Below, piece by piece: positions 1 to 7,267 of a stretch of DNA of 8,975 nucleotides. Every line of letters starts with the position of its first letter. The stretch's first letter is position 1. Under the pieces are notes generated by a model. That model searched no databases. It was not told where the DNA came from and saw only the letters and a list, made by a program, of their open reading frames with translations. The DNA is from Betaproteobacteria bacterium (GTDB taxonomy: Bacteria; Pseudomonadota; Gammaproteobacteria; Burkholderiales; UBA9220): positions 1 through 8,975 of the forward strand of contig DOVS01000280.1 in NCBI GenBank assembly GCA_003519965.1, given 5' to 3'. The position numbers were made by a program, and so were the translations under genes.

Positions 1-22
1 TTCCCACGGAGGACCGTGGGAA
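1..22. repeat. REP-like perfect hairpin at the window edge
   Basis: A perfect inverted repeat is visible: TTCCCACGG, loop AGGA, CCGTGGGAA (9-bp stem, 4-nt loop). The following bases (CGAG) suggest that the stem may continue beyond the left edge. Short GTTCCCACG...CGTGGGAAC palindromes are known as dispersed intergenic repeats in several proteobacterial genomes, from general knowledge. Only one copy lies in this window, so calling it a repeat is inference. It lies about 65 nt past the radC stop and could also end or stabilise the radC transcript, but no clear T-run follows the stem in that direction. Confidence 0.5.
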
Positions 23-87
23 CGAGACGAACGACAGATTGTTATGAGCTTTAAGTTAATTTAATCTGACAGTTCTTTGCATAACGA

Positions 88-759
88 TTAGAGCAGGCCT
101 CTTTCGGCAAATGAGATTACATCATCTCCTACTACAAAGTGATCGAGCACTCTGATATCCACTAAACCTAACGCTTCTTTTAGGCGCTGGGTAATTCTTT
201 CATCAGACTGGCTTGGCTCAGCCACACCCGACGGGTGATTATGTGCAAATATCACTGCCGCCGCATTATACTCAAGTGCTTTTTTTACCACTTCTCTCGG
301 GTAGACACTTGCGCCATCAATCGTACCCTGAAACATTTCCTCAAAACGAATTACCCGATGGCGCTGGTCAAGAAATAATACAGCGAACACTTCATGAGTA
401 TAATCGCGTAGTTTACTGCTTAAAAATTGTCGTGTTTCCTGTGGGCTCGTTAAACTATCACCTCGTTTTAAGCCTTCATTTAAGTAACGACGGGCCATTT
501 CCAGCACCGCCTGTAGCTGCGCGTATTTAGCCCGGCCCATGCCCGGCACGGCGCAGAATGCGTCGATTCCGGCGGCGAACAACGCGGTTAGGCCGCCGAA
601 CTGCGCCAACAGGCCGCGCGCCAATTCCACGGCGCTTTTCCCGGCCACGCCAGTACGCAGGAAAATCGCCAGCAGCTCCGCTTCCGACAAACTGGCCGCC
701 CCGCGCCGCAACAGTTTTTCCCGCGGCCGATCCTCTTCCGGCCAATCCGTAATCGCCAT
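88..759 (-). CDS. radC: RadC family JAB/MPN-domain protein
   Basis: RadC-type protein of 223 residues. The N-terminal part carries the family opening ([21 protein letters not shown]) and a helix-hairpin-helix (VPGMGRAKY, about residues 71-79). The C-terminal JAB/MPN metal-site motif is complete: HNHPSG at about 173-178, with Asp186 ten residues after the second His. The historical DNA-repair role is not well supported in the family; the molecular function remains uncertain. An ATG at 771 is also in frame, but it sits inside the purine-rich GAGGGAAAAG that serves well as ribosome binding site for the ATG at 759, so 759 is preferred. The gene diverges from coaBC across 86 bp. Composition is odd: positions 541-720 are about 67% GC, while 121-480 are about 44%, with a break near 480-535 inside the reading frame. 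The frame is intact. Confidence 0.93.
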   Translation of the reverse strand: MAITDWPEEDRPREKLLRRGAASLSEAELLAIFLRTGVAGKSAVELARGLLAQFGGLTALFAAGIDAFCAVPGMGRAKYAQLQAVLEMARRYLNEGLKRGDSLTSPQETRQFLSSKLRDYTHEVFAVLFLDQRHRVIRFEEMFQGTIDGASVYPREVVKKALEYNAAAVIFAHNHPSGVAEPSQSDERITQRLKEALGLVDIRVLDHFVVGDDVISFAERGLL

Positions 760-845
760 CTTTTCCCTCATTCCCGCATAAAAACTGACGGCGAGTGGTT
801 TTCCTTGATAAAATCAACCCCATACTCGCTTAACCGCCATCCATT
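760..845. promoter_or_regulatory. Divergent radC/coaBC promoter region
   Basis: Both flanking genes start outward from this short gap, so promoters for both should lie here or just inside the genes. It is more AT-rich than the genes around it. A small palindrome, TTGAT-AAA-ATCAA at 805-817, sits in the middle and could be a protein-binding site or part of a promoter. I could not place a convincing -35/-10 pair with 16-18 bp spacing on either strand: CATACT at 821-826 resembles a -10 box but lacks a good partner. The radC ribosome binding site lies at 760-769 on the minus strand. Confidence 0.4.
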
Positions 846-2063
846 ATGACCGACCTTGCCAAAAAACGCATCTTGCTCGGCGTCACCGGCGGCATCGCCG
901 CCTACAAAGCGGCCGAGCTCGCCCGCCTGATGGTGCAGCACGCCATTGACGCCCAAGTGGTGATGACCCAAGCGGCGCGCCGCTTCATCACCCCCGTCAC
1001 CCTACAAGCGCTTTCCGGCAAGCCGGTGTTTACCGACTTGTACGACCATCGCATCGATAACGGCATGGCCCATATCGAATTTACCCGCGGCGTCAGCGCC
1101 GCGGTCATCGCGCCGGCCAGCGCCGACTTTATCGCAAAACTGGCCCATGGTGTTGCCGACGACCTGCTATCCACCCTCTGCCTCGCCCGCGCCTGCCCGC
1201 TATTAGTGGCGCCGGCAATGAACCGCCACATGTGGGAAAATCCCGCCACCCGCCGTAACATCTCGCAGCTCAAGCGTGACGGGGTGACCCTGCTGGGCCC
1301 CGCCAGCGGCGAGCAAGCCTGCGGCGAGGAAGGCATGGGACGGATGCTGGAGCCAGACATCCTGCTCGCTGAAATCGCGGCATTCTTTCAGCCCAAATTG
1401 TTACTCGGCCGGCGCGTGACCGTCACCGCCGGACCGACCTTCGAGGCAATCGACGCGGTACGCGGCATTACCAACCGCAGCTCCGGCAAGATGGGCTACG
1501 CTGTCGCCCGCGCCGCACTGGAGACGGGAGCGGAAGTCACCCTCATCAGCGGGCCTAGTTGTCTTGCGCCGCCGCCGGCGGCGAAACTCATTAAGGTCGT
1601 CAGCGCGAGCGAAATGCTCAACGCGGTCAACGACGCCATCGCCGACACCGATATTTTTATCAGCGTCGCGGCAGTGGCCGACTACTACGTGCTTAACCCC
1701 AGCGAACAGAAAATCAAAAAAGACGCCCACATTCTCACCCTGGAGCTCGCGCCCAATCCCGACGTTATCGCTAATGTCGTTAATCGGCCTAATCCGCCAT
1801 TTTGCGTCGGCTTCGCCGCGGAAAGTGAAAATCTGTTTGAGTTTGCGGAAATGAAGCGCCACCGTAAAAAACTGCCCTTGCTCGCAGCCAACCTAATCCA
1901 AGACGCGGTGGACGGCGACGAAAGCGAGCTGACCCTATTCGACGACGACGGCGTCCATCCCTTGCCGCGCGTGCCAAAAATCACGCTGGCGCGGCAATTG
2001 ATTCAACATACCGCCGCCCTTTACCATCGCGGCGGCGGCTCGACGGAAGACACCCCCGCATGA
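846..2063 (+). CDS. coaBC: Bifunctional phosphopantothenoylcysteine decarboxylase / phosphopantothenate-cysteine ligase
   Basis: Cytosolic CoA-synthesis enzyme of 405 residues, full length for the family. CoaB joins cysteine to 4'-phosphopantothenate using CTP; CoaC, an FMN enzyme, then decarboxylates the product to 4'-phosphopantetheine. CoaC domain, about 1-180: the flavoprotein start [14 protein letters not shown], His76 in GMAHIEFTR, Asn126 in APAMN, and Cys159 in the flap [10 protein letters not shown]; these match the known E. coli Dfp catalytic positions. CoaB domain, about 188-395: VTAGPT, Asn210 in [16 protein letters not shown] (275-280) and the KIKK lysines (289-292). The late motif usually read as (I/V)ANDV is LAANLIQDA here, a mild divergence. 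An in-frame TAA at 831 excludes a longer N-terminus, and no Shine-Dalgarno is evident before the ATG. The stop overlaps the dut start. Confidence 0.97.
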   Translation: MTDLAKKRILLGVTGGIAAYKAAELARLMVQHAIDAQVVMTQAARRFITPVTLQALSGKPVFTDLYDHRIDNGMAHIEFTRGVSAAVIAPASADFIAKLAHGVADDLLSTLCLARACPLLVAPAMNRHMWENPATRRNISQLKRDGVTLLGPASGEQACGEEGMGRMLEPDILLAEIAAFFQPKLLLGRRVTVTAGPTFEAIDAVRGITNRSSGKMGYAVARAALETGAEVTLISGPSCLAPPPAAKLIKVVSASEMLNAVNDAIADTDIFISVAAVADYYVLNPSEQKIKKDAHILTLELAPNPDVIANVVNRPNPPFCVGFAAESENLFEFAEMKRHRKKLPLLAANLIQDAVDGDESELTLFDDDGVHPLPRVPKITLARQLIQHTAALYHRGGGSTEDTPA

Positions 2064-2509
2064 CAGCGATCGACATTAAAATTCTCGACCCCCGGATCAA
2101 GCGCGATCTACCGGCCTACGCCACGCCCGGTGCGGCGGGCCTGGACTTGCGCGCCTGTATCGACCGCGCGCTGACGCTTCAACCGAATGAAACCGATTTA
2201 ATCCCCACCGGCGTCGCCATCCACCTGGAAGACCCGGCGCTGGCGGCGATGATTTTGCCGCGCTCCGGGCTAGGACATAAACACGGCATCGTGCTGGGCA
2301 ATCTCGTCGGACTCATCGACTCCGACTATCAAGGGCAAGTGTACGTGTCCTGCTGGAATCGCAGCCATACCCCGTTCGTCCTCAATCCCTTGGAGCGGAT
2401 CGCGCAACTGGTTGTGGTGCCGGTGGTGCAGGTAGCGTTCAATATCGTCGATGAATTCCCGCAAAGCCAACGCGGGAAAAACGGTTTCGGCAGTACCGGC
2501 AAGCATTAA
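2060..2509 (+). CDS. dut: Deoxyuridine 5'-triphosphate nucleotidohydrolase (dUTPase)
   Basis: Trimeric dUTPase of 149 residues. It hydrolyses dUTP to dUMP and pyrophosphate, keeping uracil out of DNA and supplying dUMP for thymidylate synthesis. All five family motifs are present: AGLDLRA (26-32), [10 protein letters not shown] (67-76), [10 protein letters not shown] (84-93, with Asp87 at the catalytic position), RIAQLVV (113-119) and the C-terminal lid [10 protein letters not shown] (138-147). In the lid one glycine of the usual RGxGGFGSTG is Asn141, which should be tolerable but is uncommon. The start ATG overlaps the coaBC stop as ATGA, so the two are probably translationally coupled. coaBC-dut adjacency is widely conserved in Gammaproteobacteria. 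Confidence 0.97.
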   Translation: MTAIDIKILDPRIKRDLPAYATPGAAGLDLRACIDRALTLQPNETDLIPTGVAIHLEDPALAAMILPRSGLGHKHGIVLGNLVGLIDSDYQGQVYVSCWNRSHTPFVLNPLERIAQLVVVPVVQVAFNIVDEFPQSQRGKNGFGSTGKH

Positions 2510-2520
2510 CGCCCCCCCGG

Positions 2521-3162
2521 ATGATGCGGCCGACATCGCCTTTCGCATACCGCCCACCGGCCCTGTTCGCCGTCCTCGCCGCAGCCGCTTTGCTGGCGCC
2601 GCCGTACAGCCGCGCCGATGTACCGGTGCGGGAAGATATTATCGTCTCGCCCGCGCCGCAAAATTTCACCATCTGCTTCAACGGCGCCTGCAAGGACCTC
2701 GCCTTCGTCTCCCTTTCCACCGCACAATGGCGGCGGGTAACGGCGATTTTCACACCCCCGGCCGGCAGTCCCGCCATCGAGCGGCAACGTATCGCCCAAG
2801 CAGTGGCGCTCATGGAAACCCTCGCCGGAGAAATCACCCGGACGCACCGCGACCGTCCCCGCAATGGCAGCGACCCGCAAGGCGCCAACCAAATGGACTG
2901 TATCGACGAATCCACCAACACCACCACCTACCTTAAGCTGCTGGCGCGGGACGGGCTGCTGCATTGGTACACCGTCGAAGACCGCGCCACCCGCGGCTGG
3001 TTTCTCTTCGGCTGGCCCCACACCACGGCGGTTATCCGCGAGCGGCCCAGCGGCAAGGATTACGTTGTGGATTCCTGGTTTCTGGAAAATGGCCGCCCGC
3101 CGTTTATCGTGCCGCTAACGACATGGCGCAACGGCTGGCAACCGCCGCCGGACAAACCATGA
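2521..3162 (+). CDS. Exported protein of unknown function with a transglutaminase-like Cys-His-Asp arrangement
   Basis: 213 residues, no named family recognised. An N-terminal signal peptide is clear: a hydrophobic run at about 13-27 and a plausible cleavage SRA|DV after residue 32, pointing to the periplasm. The C-terminal half holds QMDCIDESTNTTTYL (Cys127), HTTAVIRE (His167) and YVVDSWF (Asp184). The spacing Cys-40-His-17-Asp, with C-x-D after the Cys, resembles bacterial transglutaminase-like cysteine peptidases such as LapG, so a papain/transglutaminase fold is inferred. Cys53 in NFTICFNGACKDL and Cys57 could form a disulfide. It starts 11 nt after dut, so it is probably in the same transcript. 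Two consecutive ATGs (2521, 2524) are possible starts, and neither has a clear Shine-Dalgarno. It could also be a non-catalytic member of the fold. Confidence 0.85.
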   Translation: MMRPTSPFAYRPPALFAVLAAAALLAPPYSRADVPVREDIIVSPAPQNFTICFNGACKDLAFVSLSTAQWRRVTAIFTPPAGSPAIERQRIAQAVALMETLAGEITRTHRDRPRNGSDPQGANQMDCIDESTNTTTYLKLLARDGLLHWYTVEDRATRGWFLFGWPHTTAVIRERPSGKDYVVDSWFLENGRPPFIVPLTTWRNGWQPPPDKP

Positions 3163-3241
3163 TCCGCATCCCACCCGGCCGGCGCCGCCCCATCGGCGGA
3201 CGGGTTCCCCGCGCTCGCCGCCGTGCTGGATTATCTTAGCG
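3163..3241 (+). other. Gap between the exported protein and the antiporter
   Basis: A 79-nt GC-rich stretch. It holds a possible 26-codon Arg-rich frame (ATG at 3159, overlapping the previous stop as ATGA, ending TAG at 3239), which looks fortuitous. No terminator with a T-run and no convincing promoter is seen, so read-through from the coaBC-dut cluster into the antiporter gene is plausible. A weak GGA at 3228-3230 lies about 11 nt before the antiporter ATG. Confidence 0.35.
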
Positions 3242-5089
3242 ATGAACGAGCACACATTAATCGCATTAGCCGCTATCGGCCTCATCGCGTTCGCCTGCCA
3301 GTATCTCGCCTGGTGGGTAAAGCTGCCGGCGATCCTATTTCTCCTACTGGCGGGAATCATCGCCGGACCGCTCACCGGCTGGATCGATCCCGCCGCCCTA
3401 TTCGGCGGCCTGTTGCTCCCCATGATTTCCTTGTCGGTGGCGGTTATTCTGTTCGAAGGCAGCCTCACCCTCAAGCTCGATGAAATCCGCGGCTTAGAAC
3501 AAGTCGTGCGAAACCTGGTCTCGGTCGGCATTGCCGTCACCTGGGGCGTCACCGCCGCCGCCGCCCATTGGCTGCTGGCGTTTCCCTGGCCGCTGGCGCT
3601 GCTGTTCGGCGCGGTCACCGTGGTGACCGGACCGACGGTTATCGTCCCCATGCTGCGCACCGTGCGCCCCACCGCCCGGCTAGCCAATATTTTGCGTTGG
3701 GAAGGCATCGTTATCGATCCGGTAGGCGCGCTGCTGGCGGTGTTGGTCTTTGAATTTATCGCCTCCGGCCAAAGCGGCGGTGCATTTAGCCACACCCTAG
3801 CCGCTTTCGGAAAGATTATCGCCGCCGGCGTCGCCAGCGGCGTTATCGCAGGCTACGCCTTGGGTGAAATGCTGCGCCGCTTTTGGCTGCCCGAGTATCT
3901 CCACAACGTCGCCACCCTCACGCTGGTCTTCGGCGTATTCGCCGCCGCCAACACCTTGCAGCCGGAAGCCGGCCTGCTCGCGGTGACAGTGATGGGCATC
4001 CTGCTCGCCAACATGAAAAATGTGTCCGTCGACCGCATCCTCGACTTTAAGGAAAGTTTGAGCCTTTTGCTGATTTCCGGCCTGTTTATTCTCCTCGCCG
4101 CCGGTATTCAACCGGCGCAAATTCAGTCGCTGGGATGGGGCGCGTTCGGTGTATTCGCCGCTATTCAATTCGTCGCCCGTCCACTCAAGGTATTAGTTTC
4201 CACTTGGAGATCGGCGCTTTCCTGGCGGGAACGGGCGCTACTCGCCTGGATTGCGCCGCGCGGCATCGTCGCCGCCGCCACCGCCGCGTTATTTTCGCTC
4301 CGCCTGCAAGAAGCCGGCAACGACCAGGCCGATTTACTCGTCCCCCTCACGTTCCTAGTAATTATCGCGACCGTGACGCTGCAAAGCGCCACTGCGCGTT
4401 GGCTAGCGCGGCTGCTCAAGGTGGCGGAGCCCGAACCGCGCGGCTTCCTTATTATTGGCGCCAACCCGCTCGCACGGGCCGTCGCCCATGCCTTACAGCA
4501 GCACGATTACCATGCGTTGCTCGCCGACGCATACTGGGAAAATATTCGAGCGGCGCGCATGGAAGGACTCGCCACCTTCTATGGCAATCCGGTATCGGAA
4601 CATGCCGACCGACATTTGGACTTGGTCGGCATCGGCCACATGCTCGCACTCGCCCCGCAAGGAGAACTTAACGCCTTAGCAAGCTTGCGCTACCGCACCG
4701 AATTCGGACCGGGCGCCGTCTATACGCTGCAAACCGCCGCCGAGGCAGAAACGGAAAAACGCCGCATCTCCTCGCGTCACCGCGGCCGCCCGCTGTTCTC
4801 GGCGGACGCCACTTTCTCCAAACTCGCCAGCCTGCTCAGCCAGGGCGGGAAAATTCGCGCCACCCACTTGACCGAAACTTTCGATTTCCACGCCTACCAA
4901 GAAAAGCTCGACCACAAGGCGATCCCTCTCATGGCGCTGGACGCCAAGGAGCGCTTACGTTTTTTCGTGGCTGACGGAGAATTCACACCCGGCGCGGAGT
5001 GGACCGTTATCAGCCTGGCGCCGGCCGACGCCTTGCCGGAAGACGAGCCAACCGCCGATTCCGGGATGCAGGCGGCAAACCCGGCATAG
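3242..5089 (+). CDS. CPA1-type cation:proton antiporter with C-terminal Rossmann (TrkA-N/RCK-like) domain
   Basis: 615-residue inner-membrane protein. Residues 1-390 contain about 12 hydrophobic segments with Na+/H+ exchanger features: FEGSL (71-75), the unwound-helix motif VTGPTVIVPMLR (128-139), EGIVIDPVGA (154-163, carrying the acidic Glu154 and Asp159 expected at the ion site) and APRGIVAAA (338-346). It should exchange Na+ or K+ for H+, supporting pH and salt balance; the ion cannot be told from sequence. Residues about 401-500 (GFLIIGANPLARAVAHAL, then LADAYWENI and an ALAPQGELNAL strand) look like a nucleotide-binding Rossmann/TrkA-N domain that would gate transport. Its glycine loop is GANPLA rather than GxGxxG. 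Residues 515-595 may form a TrkA-C-like module. The gene is convergent with narK. Confidence 0.9.
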   Translation: MNEHTLIALAAIGLIAFACQYLAWWVKLPAILFLLLAGIIAGPLTGWIDPAALFGGLLLPMISLSVAVILFEGSLTLKLDEIRGLEQVVRNLVSVGIAVTWGVTAAAAHWLLAFPWPLALLFGAVTVVTGPTVIVPMLRTVRPTARLANILRWEGIVIDPVGALLAVLVFEFIASGQSGGAFSHTLAAFGKIIAAGVASGVIAGYALGEMLRRFWLPEYLHNVATLTLVFGVFAAANTLQPEAGLLAVTVMGILLANMKNVSVDRILDFKESLSLLLISGLFILLAAGIQPAQIQSLGWGAFGVFAAIQFVARPLKVLVSTWRSALSWRERALLAWIAPRGIVAAATAALFSLRLQEAGNDQADLLVPLTFLVIIATVTLQSATARWLARLLKVAEPEPRGFLIIGANPLARAVAHALQQHDYHALLADAYWENIRAARMEGLATFYGNPVSEHADRHLDLVGIGHMLALAPQGELNALASLRYRTEFGPGAVYTLQTAAEAETEKRRISSRHRGRPLFSADATFSKLASLLSQGGKIRATHLTETFDFHAYQEKLDHKAIPLMALDAKERLRFFVADGEFTPGAEWTVISLAPADALPEDEPTADSGMQAANPA

Positions 5090-5150
5090 CCGGAAAGCCG
5101 CGCGCCATTGCTTGACCACGGCGGCCAACGGACACAATGGTTCGCGTATA

Positions 5151-5188
5151 AAAAAGCGCCGCCGCTTGGTCGCCAAGCGGCGGCGCTT
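5151..5188 (-). terminator. Strong intrinsic terminator for the nirB-usp-narK transcript
   Basis: A perfect 16-bp stem (AAGCGCCGCCGCTTGG and its complement, 5154-5169 and 5173-5188) with a 3-nt TCG loop. Read on the minus strand, the stem runs into TTTTT followed by TATA, the classic Rho-independent arrangement, 27 nt past the narK stop. On the plus strand the stem is followed only by GCCCGGATTTTAA, so it could also slow transcripts coming from the antiporter gene, but less well. Confidence 0.9.
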
Positions 5189-5214
5189 GCCCGGATTTTA
5201 ATACACCGGTTGCC

Positions 5215-6726
5215 TTAGTTGGCGCTTTCGTTTTCGATTGCGCGGTCGACGGAGGACAAGTGATACTCCTCGGCGAACGAACCGGCGGGTTCGCGGAAAG
5301 CGAACAGCGCGAACAAGAAGCTGACGAACGCCGCGCCGCCGATCAGAAAGAAGAATTGCTGGCCGCTGATGAAAGTGTAGGCCGTCAGGAAGATGGTCGC
5401 CCCCACGTTGCCGTAAGCCCCCGCGTAGCCCGCCACTTGCCCCGTCACCCGCCGCTTCACCAGCGGCACCAGCGCGAAGGTCGCCCCGCACCCGCCGGTG
5501 ACGAACATCGCGCACACCAGCGTGACCAGGATCGCCAGCGGCAGCGGCCAACCCGGGGTGATCAATCCCATCGCGGCAAAGCTCGCCGCCGTCCCCAGCA
5601 GGTAGACGACGAGGTTGCCCTTGCGCGACGACACCCGGTCGGAGATGAAGCCCCCCAGCGCCCGCGAGAAGAAGTTGAGGAAGGCGAACAGGCCGCCCAC
5701 CAGCCCCGCTTCCACCGGGCCCAGCCCGAAGGTTTTCTGGTAGAACGACGGCAGCATGGAGACCACCCCCAGTTCGGCGCCGAAGGTGACGACGTAGGCG
5801 GCGCACAGCACCGCCACTTCGGTGAAACGGTAGGTGTCGTCCGCCGGCACTCCGCGCTTGAGGATCGGTACGTTGACCCGCAGCAGTTGGACGATTTGGT
5901 AGAGCATGCCGCCGCCGATGACGGCGTAGCTCAGCAGCAGCGCGTCTTCGCTCATGAAGCCCATGCCGTGGATGCGCCAGGCGAGAACGCCGAGCACGCC
6001 CATGATGGGAATGGTCCAGACGATGGCGTTCACGAGGTCGCCCCAGCTGCTGATTTCGATCGCCGCCGCCCGCCGCGGTTTGCGGAAGGTGCTCCCCGCC
6101 GGTCCGTCGCTGATGCCGAACCAGTAGTAGACGCCGTACAGCAGCATGGCGAGGGCGCTGAGCGCCATGCTGTAGCGCCAGCCGTAGGCCGCGCCGGTCA
6201 CGGCGGTGACGGCGACGGTGATCGCCGGCAGCGTCATCGCCGCAATGGATGAACCCCAGTTGCCCAGCCCCGCTTCCACGCCTTCGGCAAAGCCGATGTC
6301 GCGCGGCTTGAACCACAACGAGGTCATGTGGATGCCGATGACGAAGCCGGCTCCCACCATGCTCATGAGGAGCCGAGAGACGAGCATTTCGGTGTAGCCG
6401 CTGCTGAAGGCGAACACGAGCGCCGGGATCGCCATGATGACCATGAGCGCCGCAAATGTTTTGCGCGGCCCGAAGTGGTCCGAGGCCATGCCGATGAAGA
6501 TCCGCGCCGGCACGGTGAGCGCGACGTTGCACACCGCCAGTAGTTTGAGCTGCGCCATGGTCAGTCCGCTCGCGTGGACGATGGTGGTCGCCAGCGGCGC
6601 CATGTTGAACCAGACGTAGAAGGTGAGGAAGAAGGCTAGCGTGGTTTTGTGCAGCGCCCGGATGTCTTCGCGCGTGAAGTCGAAGAGGTCGCCCCAGGTC
6701 ATTTTTCTGCTGTTGCTTGGTGTCAT
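5215..6726 (-). CDS. narK: NarK-type nitrate/nitrite transporter (MFS, NNP family)
   Basis: 503-residue inner-membrane transporter of the nitrate/nitrite porter branch of the major facilitator superfamily. Visible signatures: MFS motif A GMASDHFGPRK (79-89), Arg75 in PAR near the expected substrate arginine, first nitrate signature EGVEAGLGNWG (148-158) and second AGYAGAYGNVGA (432-443). It probably brings in nitrate and/or nitrite, or exports nitrite; direction cannot be read from sequence. Two hydrophobic segments at about 232-250 and 263-283 lie between the two six-helix halves, suggesting 14 rather than 12 segments. A TTG at 6750 is in frame, but the ATG at 6726 has AAGGA 9 nt upstream and is preferred. 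It is last in a co-directional set after nirB and usp, 35 nt behind usp, and is followed by a strong terminator. Confidence 0.93.
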   Translation of the reverse strand: MTPSNSRKMTWGDLFDFTREDIRALHKTTLAFFLTFYVWFNMAPLATTIVHASGLTMAQLKLLAVCNVALTVPARIFIGMASDHFGPRKTFAALMVIMAIPALVFAFSSGYTEMLVSRLLMSMVGAGFVIGIHMTSLWFKPRDIGFAEGVEAGLGNWGSSIAAMTLPAITVAVTAVTGAAYGWRYSMALSALAMLLYGVYYWFGISDGPAGSTFRKPRRAAAIEISSWGDLVNAIVWTIPIMGVLGVLAWRIHGMGFMSEDALLLSYAVIGGGMLYQIVQLLRVNVPILKRGVPADDTYRFTEVAVLCAAYVVTFGAELGVVSMLPSFYQKTFGLGPVEAGLVGGLFAFLNFFSRALGGFISDRVSSRKGNLVVYLLGTAASFAAMGLITPGWPLPLAILVTLVCAMFVTGGCGATFALVPLVKRRVTGQVAGYAGAYGNVGATIFLTAYTFISGQQFFFLIGGAAFVSFLFALFAFREPAGSFAEEYHLSSVDRAIENESAN

Positions 6727-6761
6727 TGGTCGGGTTCCTTGTCTTGCCAATTCGCCGGGCT

Positions 6762-7172
6762 TTAGCCGCGGATGATGAGGACGTCGCTGGCCGCGTGCCG
6801 CGCCAGGTAGGCGCTGACGCTGCCGAGCCGCATTTCTTCGAGTCCGCCCGCGCCACGGCGCCCCACCACGACTAGGTCGGGCGTCGCCCGCTCGATGGCT
6901 TGCCGCAGCATCCGCCGCGGGTCTCCCACCGCGATCAGAACGTCTACTTCAAAGCCTTGGGCCGCTACTTTTTCCGCCGTCTCTTTCAAGTAGCCTTGCC
7001 GCTCGCTCCGCCATTTGTCGAAAAGTTGCTCGTCCATGTCGCTTGCGTCCAGCGGTTCTTCGATCACGCTCACCAGCATTACCGTCGGCGCAACTCCCTC
7101 GAATAGCGTCAACACCCGCTCCAGCGCCCGCTCCGCCAATGCCGAGCCGTCTAGTCCAATCATGATGTGCAT
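6762..7172 (-). CDS. UspA-family universal stress protein, ATP-binding type
   Basis: 136-residue single-domain universal stress protein, typical length. It begins MHIMIGLDGS, the usual first strand and phosphate-proximal Asp, and ends with the nucleotide motif G-x2-G-x9-G-S exactly: Gly104, Gly107, Gly117, Ser118 in GRRGAGG...LGS. That pattern is known for the ATP-binding class, such as MJ0577, so it should bind ATP and probably dimerise; its specific role is unknown. AVGDPRRML (81-89) is also typical. The purine-rich GGGGAGAAGTAGG upstream gives a good ribosome binding site for the ATG at 7172. It sits between nirB and narK in the same direction, so control linked to nitrogen or redox state is an inference from context. 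Confidence 0.93.
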   Translation of the reverse strand: MHIMIGLDGSALAERALERVLTLFEGVAPTVMLVSVIEEPLDASDMDEQLFDKWRSERQGYLKETAEKVAAQGFEVDVLIAVGDPRRMLRQAIERATPDLVVVGRRGAGGLEEMRLGSVSAYLARHAASDVLIIRG

Positions 7173-7267
7173 TACCTACTTCTCCCCTTGCTTTCCACCC
7201 CATCCCACCGGACGGGAAAATACCCCGTCGCCCGCCCCCTGAAATACGGGGCCGGACAACAGGCCCC
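7173..7267 (-). promoter_or_regulatory. nirB-usp intergenic leader with competing hairpins
   Basis: This 95-nt gap holds three complementary segments: CCCCGT on the minus strand at 7251-7246, ACGGGG at 7228-7223, and CCCGTC at 7216-7211. The middle one can pair with either neighbour (7-nt loop with the downstream one, 17-nt loop with the upstream one), so two hairpins exclude each other. There is no T-run for a standard terminator. It may be an RNA processing or partial stop site between nirB and usp, or simply GC-rich chance pairing. No nirD reading frame fits here. Confidence 0.3.

Noticed and set aside
213..530. A 105-codon plus-strand frame opposite radC
   Set aside because: It is antisense to the conserved JAB domain of radC and shows no motif, signal or good ribosome binding site.
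3159..3239. A 26-codon Arg-rich frame overlapping the previous stop as ATGA
   Set aside because: It is short, proline/arginine-rich and typical of chance frames in GC-rich DNA. No conservation can be judged here, so it is not called as a gene.
5154..5188. The long perfect stem as a mobile-element end or attachment site
   Set aside because: The T-run on the minus strand, directly after the narK stop between convergent genes, is fully explained by an intrinsic terminator. No matching repeat is seen elsewhere in the window.
5260..6252. A 330-codon plus-strand open frame opposite narK
   Set aside because: Its product is low-complexity and rich in Arg, His, Gln and Glu, as expected from reading a GC-rich hydrophobic gene backwards. 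The opposite strand has a clear NarK protein with family motifs.
5198..6856. A 552-codon minus-strand open frame overlapping narK in another frame
   Set aside because: It is longer than the narK frame but Arg/His/Gly-rich with no recognisable motif. The narK frame has both nitrate signatures and a ribosome binding site.
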